A DNA stretch of 27,329 bases from an uncultured Desulfobacterium sp. (lineage in GTDB: Bacteria > Desulfobacterota > Desulfobacteria > Desulfobacterales > Desulfobacteraceae). Below, in pieces: positions 25,212-27,329 of this stretch. A program made the translations under genes and the position numbers. The first letter of the stretch is position 1; each line of letters begins with the position of its first letter. Below the pieces are notes generated by a model. It searched no databases, was not told where the DNA came from, and saw nothing but the letters and a program-made list of their open reading frames with translations. Location of the stretch: contig CAKZLA010000212.1 in the NCBI GenBank assembly GCA_937124525.1, forward strand, positions 1 to 27,329. Reading direction: 5' to 3'.

Positions 25212-27047
25212 TCAAGAGGCATCTTCCAACTGAATGAAAAATCGTGCTCCCCCACCCGGTGAACTTTCCACCCAGATATCCCCTCCCAACGCTTCCACCG
25301 CACGATATACCATGGCAAGGCCAAGACCTGTTCCAGTGGATCGGGTGGTAAAATAAGGGTCAAATATTTTATCCAGATCCCCCGGGGAAATCCCCCGCCC
25401 TGTATCTGCCACCCCAATGACAATGCCACTTCGGCCCCGGGCATTGGTCACCGTGACAGACAGCGTCCCCCTATTATCCATGGCTTGCAGGGAATTTAAA
25501 TAAAGATTTAACAAAATCTGATTCACCCGATCAGGGTCGGTGTTCAGCCACACCGTATCCGTCTCAAAAAGGGTTTTCATGGCAATCTGCTGTTTTTTTA
25601 AATCAGGGGCAATCAACCGGAGGGAGTGATCAATCATCTCTTTGATATTCACCCGTTTTTTAACAACGGGCACAGGCCTTGCAAATTCCAGGAGTTGGGT
25701 CACTGCCCGGTTCAATCGTTCCACCTCCTGGATCATTATCCCTGCCACCTCCCGATCCTCCGGGATATCTTCATAGCGTTCAAAAAACCAGGTGGCAAAG
25801 CCCTTGATGGAGCTTAAGGGGTTTCTTATTTCATGGGCCACCCCGGCGGCCAGCTTACCCACTGCGGCAAGGCGTCGATTCCGGTCCACCTCCTTTTTCA
25901 TGGCTTTAAATTCCGTTAAATCATGGAAAAGAAATAAATAGCCAGACTGCATCCCCTCCCCACTGAAGATAGATGAGGCTGTCACATCCAAAAGCAACTG
26001 GCGGTCTCCATGCACCGTGCAGGAGATCTCCCCGGCTGTCTTATGGGGGGTCCCTTTGATTCCTTTTACCAAAACAGCCATCTCAGGGGGCAATTTAATT
26101 TCCCCCTGGTTTACAGGCCCGAGGATTTCCAGGGCGGCACCGTTGCGGGAGGTGATCTCCATGTTTTTCCCCACGGTGATCAAGCCTGCGGGCATGTTGG
26201 CAATGACCTCATCGGAAAAGGCCTTCACCCGGGACAGTGAACTTTTGGCAGATCGATATCCCTGCAAGGCCACCACACACACCACCCCAACTCCCCCCAG
26301 GGCAAAGAAAAGGATGCCCATGAAGATGGCATGGCTCACTGCCTTATGCTTAATCTGGTCAATTTCCTTCATATTGATGGCTGCAAAAATCACCTGGTGC
26401 TGACGTCTTTCTTCTCCATTCCCCAGGGGGGAAAAATGGGACCTGAACCAGTCCATCTTCCCCGGCATGGGGGGGGGGGCTTTCCATTTTTCGTCCAAAG
26501 ACGCCGGGGGGCAACGGATATTATCCTTATCAATCAGGCATTCAGGCGACACCCTGGAGGGCCTTTTGTGTCTGAAATTTCGATGTACCGGCGTAAATTC
26601 TTTATATACTTCAAAAACATGGGCCCCGTGTTTTGAAGTAAAATCCCGGTGAAAAAGAGGCAATTTCCCCTGGTCAAAAACAATGTCCGGCATCTTTTCA
26701 TATATCTGCCCCACCTTTGTCTCATCACTGTGGGCAAGAATGAGGCCCCCGCGGTCGGTGATCATCATATATTCAATTTCAGGCTGCTCCGCCGTTTCTG
26801 CAAGCAATCGCTGAACCCTTTTCCCTCCCCACCGGGTGGTGATCATACCCGTGCGGGTTCCTGCCTCAAAGGAGCGAATCAGCAAAAGCCCCTTACCGGT
26901 AAGCTTTTCCTTTATTCTGCCGTGCTGTTCCCGGATATTATCAATGGTCATCAACACAAAAATGGGCACAAGGATGACAAATATCCCGATGATGACCAGG
27001 GGAGAAAGTCCGGGCAATCCTCCTTTGAACATTTTAAATCTTATCAT
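25212..27047 (-). CDS. ZraS-like membrane sensor histidine kinase
   Basis: This 611-residue kinase has TM helix 1 (about 16-33), a large periplasmic sensor region (34-236), TM helix 2 (238-262), a PAS domain (about 275-385), a HisKA domain with HEIRNPLSS (His405), and a HATPase domain with NLYLNSLQA, ADTGRGIS, FTTRSTGTGLGL. The periplasmic part has a His/Arg-rich segment and two cysteines (Cys170, Cys179), but no CxxCH haem site. It should phosphorylate the NtrC-type regulator downstream. The start is ATG 27047, with GGG-AAAAAAT spacing; the frame runs on to 27071, but only through the flanking repeat. Codons 190-193 are a C11 run (26469-26479), where slippage would truncate the protein before TM2. 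Confidence 0.93.
   Translation of the reverse strand: MIRFKMFKGGLPGLSPLVIIGIFVILVPIFVLMTIDNIREQHGRIKEKLTGKGLLLIRSFEAGTRTGMITTRWGGKRVQRLLAETAEQPEIEYMMITDRGGLILAHSDETKVGQIYEKMPDIVFDQGKLPLFHRDFTSKHGAHVFEVYKEFTPVHRNFRHKRPSRVSPECLIDKDNIRCPPASLDEKWKAPPPMPGKMDWFRSHFSPLGNGEERRQHQVIFAAINMKEIDQIKHKAVSHAIFMGILFFALGGVGVVCVVALQGYRSAKSSLSRVKAFSDEVIANMPAGLITVGKNMEITSRNGAALEILGPVNQGEIKLPPEMAVLVKGIKGTPHKTAGEISCTVHGDRQLLLDVTASSIFSGEGMQSGYLFLFHDLTEFKAMKKEVDRNRRLAAVGKLAAGVAHEIRNPLSSIKGFATWFFERYEDIPEDREVAGIMIQEVERLNRAVTQLLEFARPVPVVKKRVNIKEMIDHSLRLIAPDLKKQQIAMKTLFETDTVWLNTDPDRVNQILLNLYLNSLQAMDNRGTLSVTVTNARGRSGIVIGVADTGRGISPGDLDKIFDPYFTTRSTGTGLGLAMVYRAVEALGGDIWVESSPGGGARFFIQLEDAS
26469..26479 (-). repeat. Homopolymeric C11 tract inside the kinase gene
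   Basis: Eleven consecutive G on the plus strand encode Ala-Pro-Pro-Pro in the periplasmic part of the kinase. It is the longest homopolymer I noticed in the window. Gain or loss of one base would shift the frame before the second membrane helix and all signalling domains. Confidence 0.9.
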
Positions 27048-27064
27048 ATTTTTTCCCTTTGCTG

Positions 27065-27300
27065 CCCACAACGAAAATCGAAACTTTAATTATTACAGCA
27101 TTTTAAATGGAGTTTCATATCAACTCACATAACAGGGCAGTGCTCGGAGGCTCTGCTGGCGGCACGCTGGTGCTACATTTTCATATAACCCACATGGCTG
27201 TAAGCACCAGCCACAACGAAAAATGAAACTCTAATAATATCAGCATTTTGGGCGGAGTTTCATATAAACCCACATGTCCTAGCGGACACAACGAATATTG
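27065..27300 (+). repeat. Tandem cluster of palindromic intergenic repeats
   Basis: At least two good copies and two partial ones lie head to tail. CACAACG recurs at 27067, 27212 and 27287 (intervals 145 and 75, so about 75 per unit). Copy one (27065-27130) has GAAACT...AGTTTC. The best copy (27186-27276) has ATGAAACTC (27223-27231) facing GAGTTTCAT (27255-27263) around a 23-base loop with CAGCATTTT. Units end in TTTCATAT-AACCCACAT; a right-end fragment sits at 27175-27195 and a left-end fragment at 27283-27300. The first copy lies directly upstream of the kinase ribosome site. Confidence 0.75.
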
Positions 27301-27329
27301 AAAAGGCTATCATGCCGCCCCCCCGACGG

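Noticed and set aside
27065..27300. CRISPR array or integron attC array
   Set aside because: Repeat intervals are irregular (145 and 75), copies differ and are themselves palindromic over 8-9 bp with conserved loops. The ends do not fit the RYYYAAC/GTTRRRY core sites, and no cas or integrase gene is present.

Overview
This window (about 27.3 kb, moderate GC) looks like the chromosome of a Gram-negative deltaproteobacterium, most likely a sulfate reducer of the Desulfobacterales. This is inferred from the mix of an exosortase/PEP-CTERM exopolysaccharide locus, a PurD-PurE fusion, an NtrC-type two-component pair, an HTH-cupin/acyl-CoA ligase pair and a stand-alone EF-G gene. No 16S rRNA or taxonomic marker is present, so the placement is not proven.

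Region 1 (1-10.5 kb) is one end of a PEP-CTERM/exosortase-type extracellular polysaccharide locus. It holds the 3' end of a parallel beta-helix protein, a GT4 glycosyltransferase, a PEP-CTERM substrate protein, a PrsT-like TPR lipoprotein, an EpsB-like polyprenyl-phosphate sugar transferase, a GAF-GAF-GGDEF diguanylate cyclase, a CPBP (CAAX-protease-like) membrane protein and an ExeA/XrtA-associated AAA+ ATPase with a C-terminal membrane anchor. The exosortase itself is not in the window and probably lies to the left. The cyclase sits immediately upstream of, and apparently coupled to, the sugar transferase, which suggests c-di-GMP control of polysaccharide priming.

Region 2 (10.5-11.2 kb) is about 700 bp of non-coding DNA with a MITE-like inverted-repeat element and two copies of an apparently undescribed palindromic repeat. 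It ends at a tRNA-Leu(CAA) gene with a strong terminator.

Region 3 (11.3-16.0 kb, minus strand) is housekeeping: a Sua5/TsaC-like protein, a fused PurD-PurE, D-Ala-D-Ala ligase, a small SHOCT-type membrane protein and a DUF1992 protein. Region 4 (16.5-22.7 kb) holds EF-G on the plus strand with a long structured leader, a BepA-like M48 metalloprotease with TPRs on the minus strand, and a plus-strand pair of HTH-cupin regulator and acyl-CoA ligase behind a near-consensus sigma-70 promoter.

Region 5 (22.9-27.1 kb, minus strand) is regulatory: a PilZ-LuxR fusion (a predicted c-di-GMP-responsive transcription factor), a sigma-54-dependent NtrC-type response regulator and its ZraS-like sensor kinase. 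The kinase gene carries an 11-bp homopolymeric C tract that could make it phase-variable. The window closes with a second cluster of the same palindromic repeat seen in region 2.

The most notable points are the c-di-GMP theme (cyclase in the EPS locus, PilZ-LuxR regulator), the palindromic repeat family at two loci, the PurD-PurE fusion, the poly-C tract in the kinase, and a possible ATT start codon for the sugar transferase.
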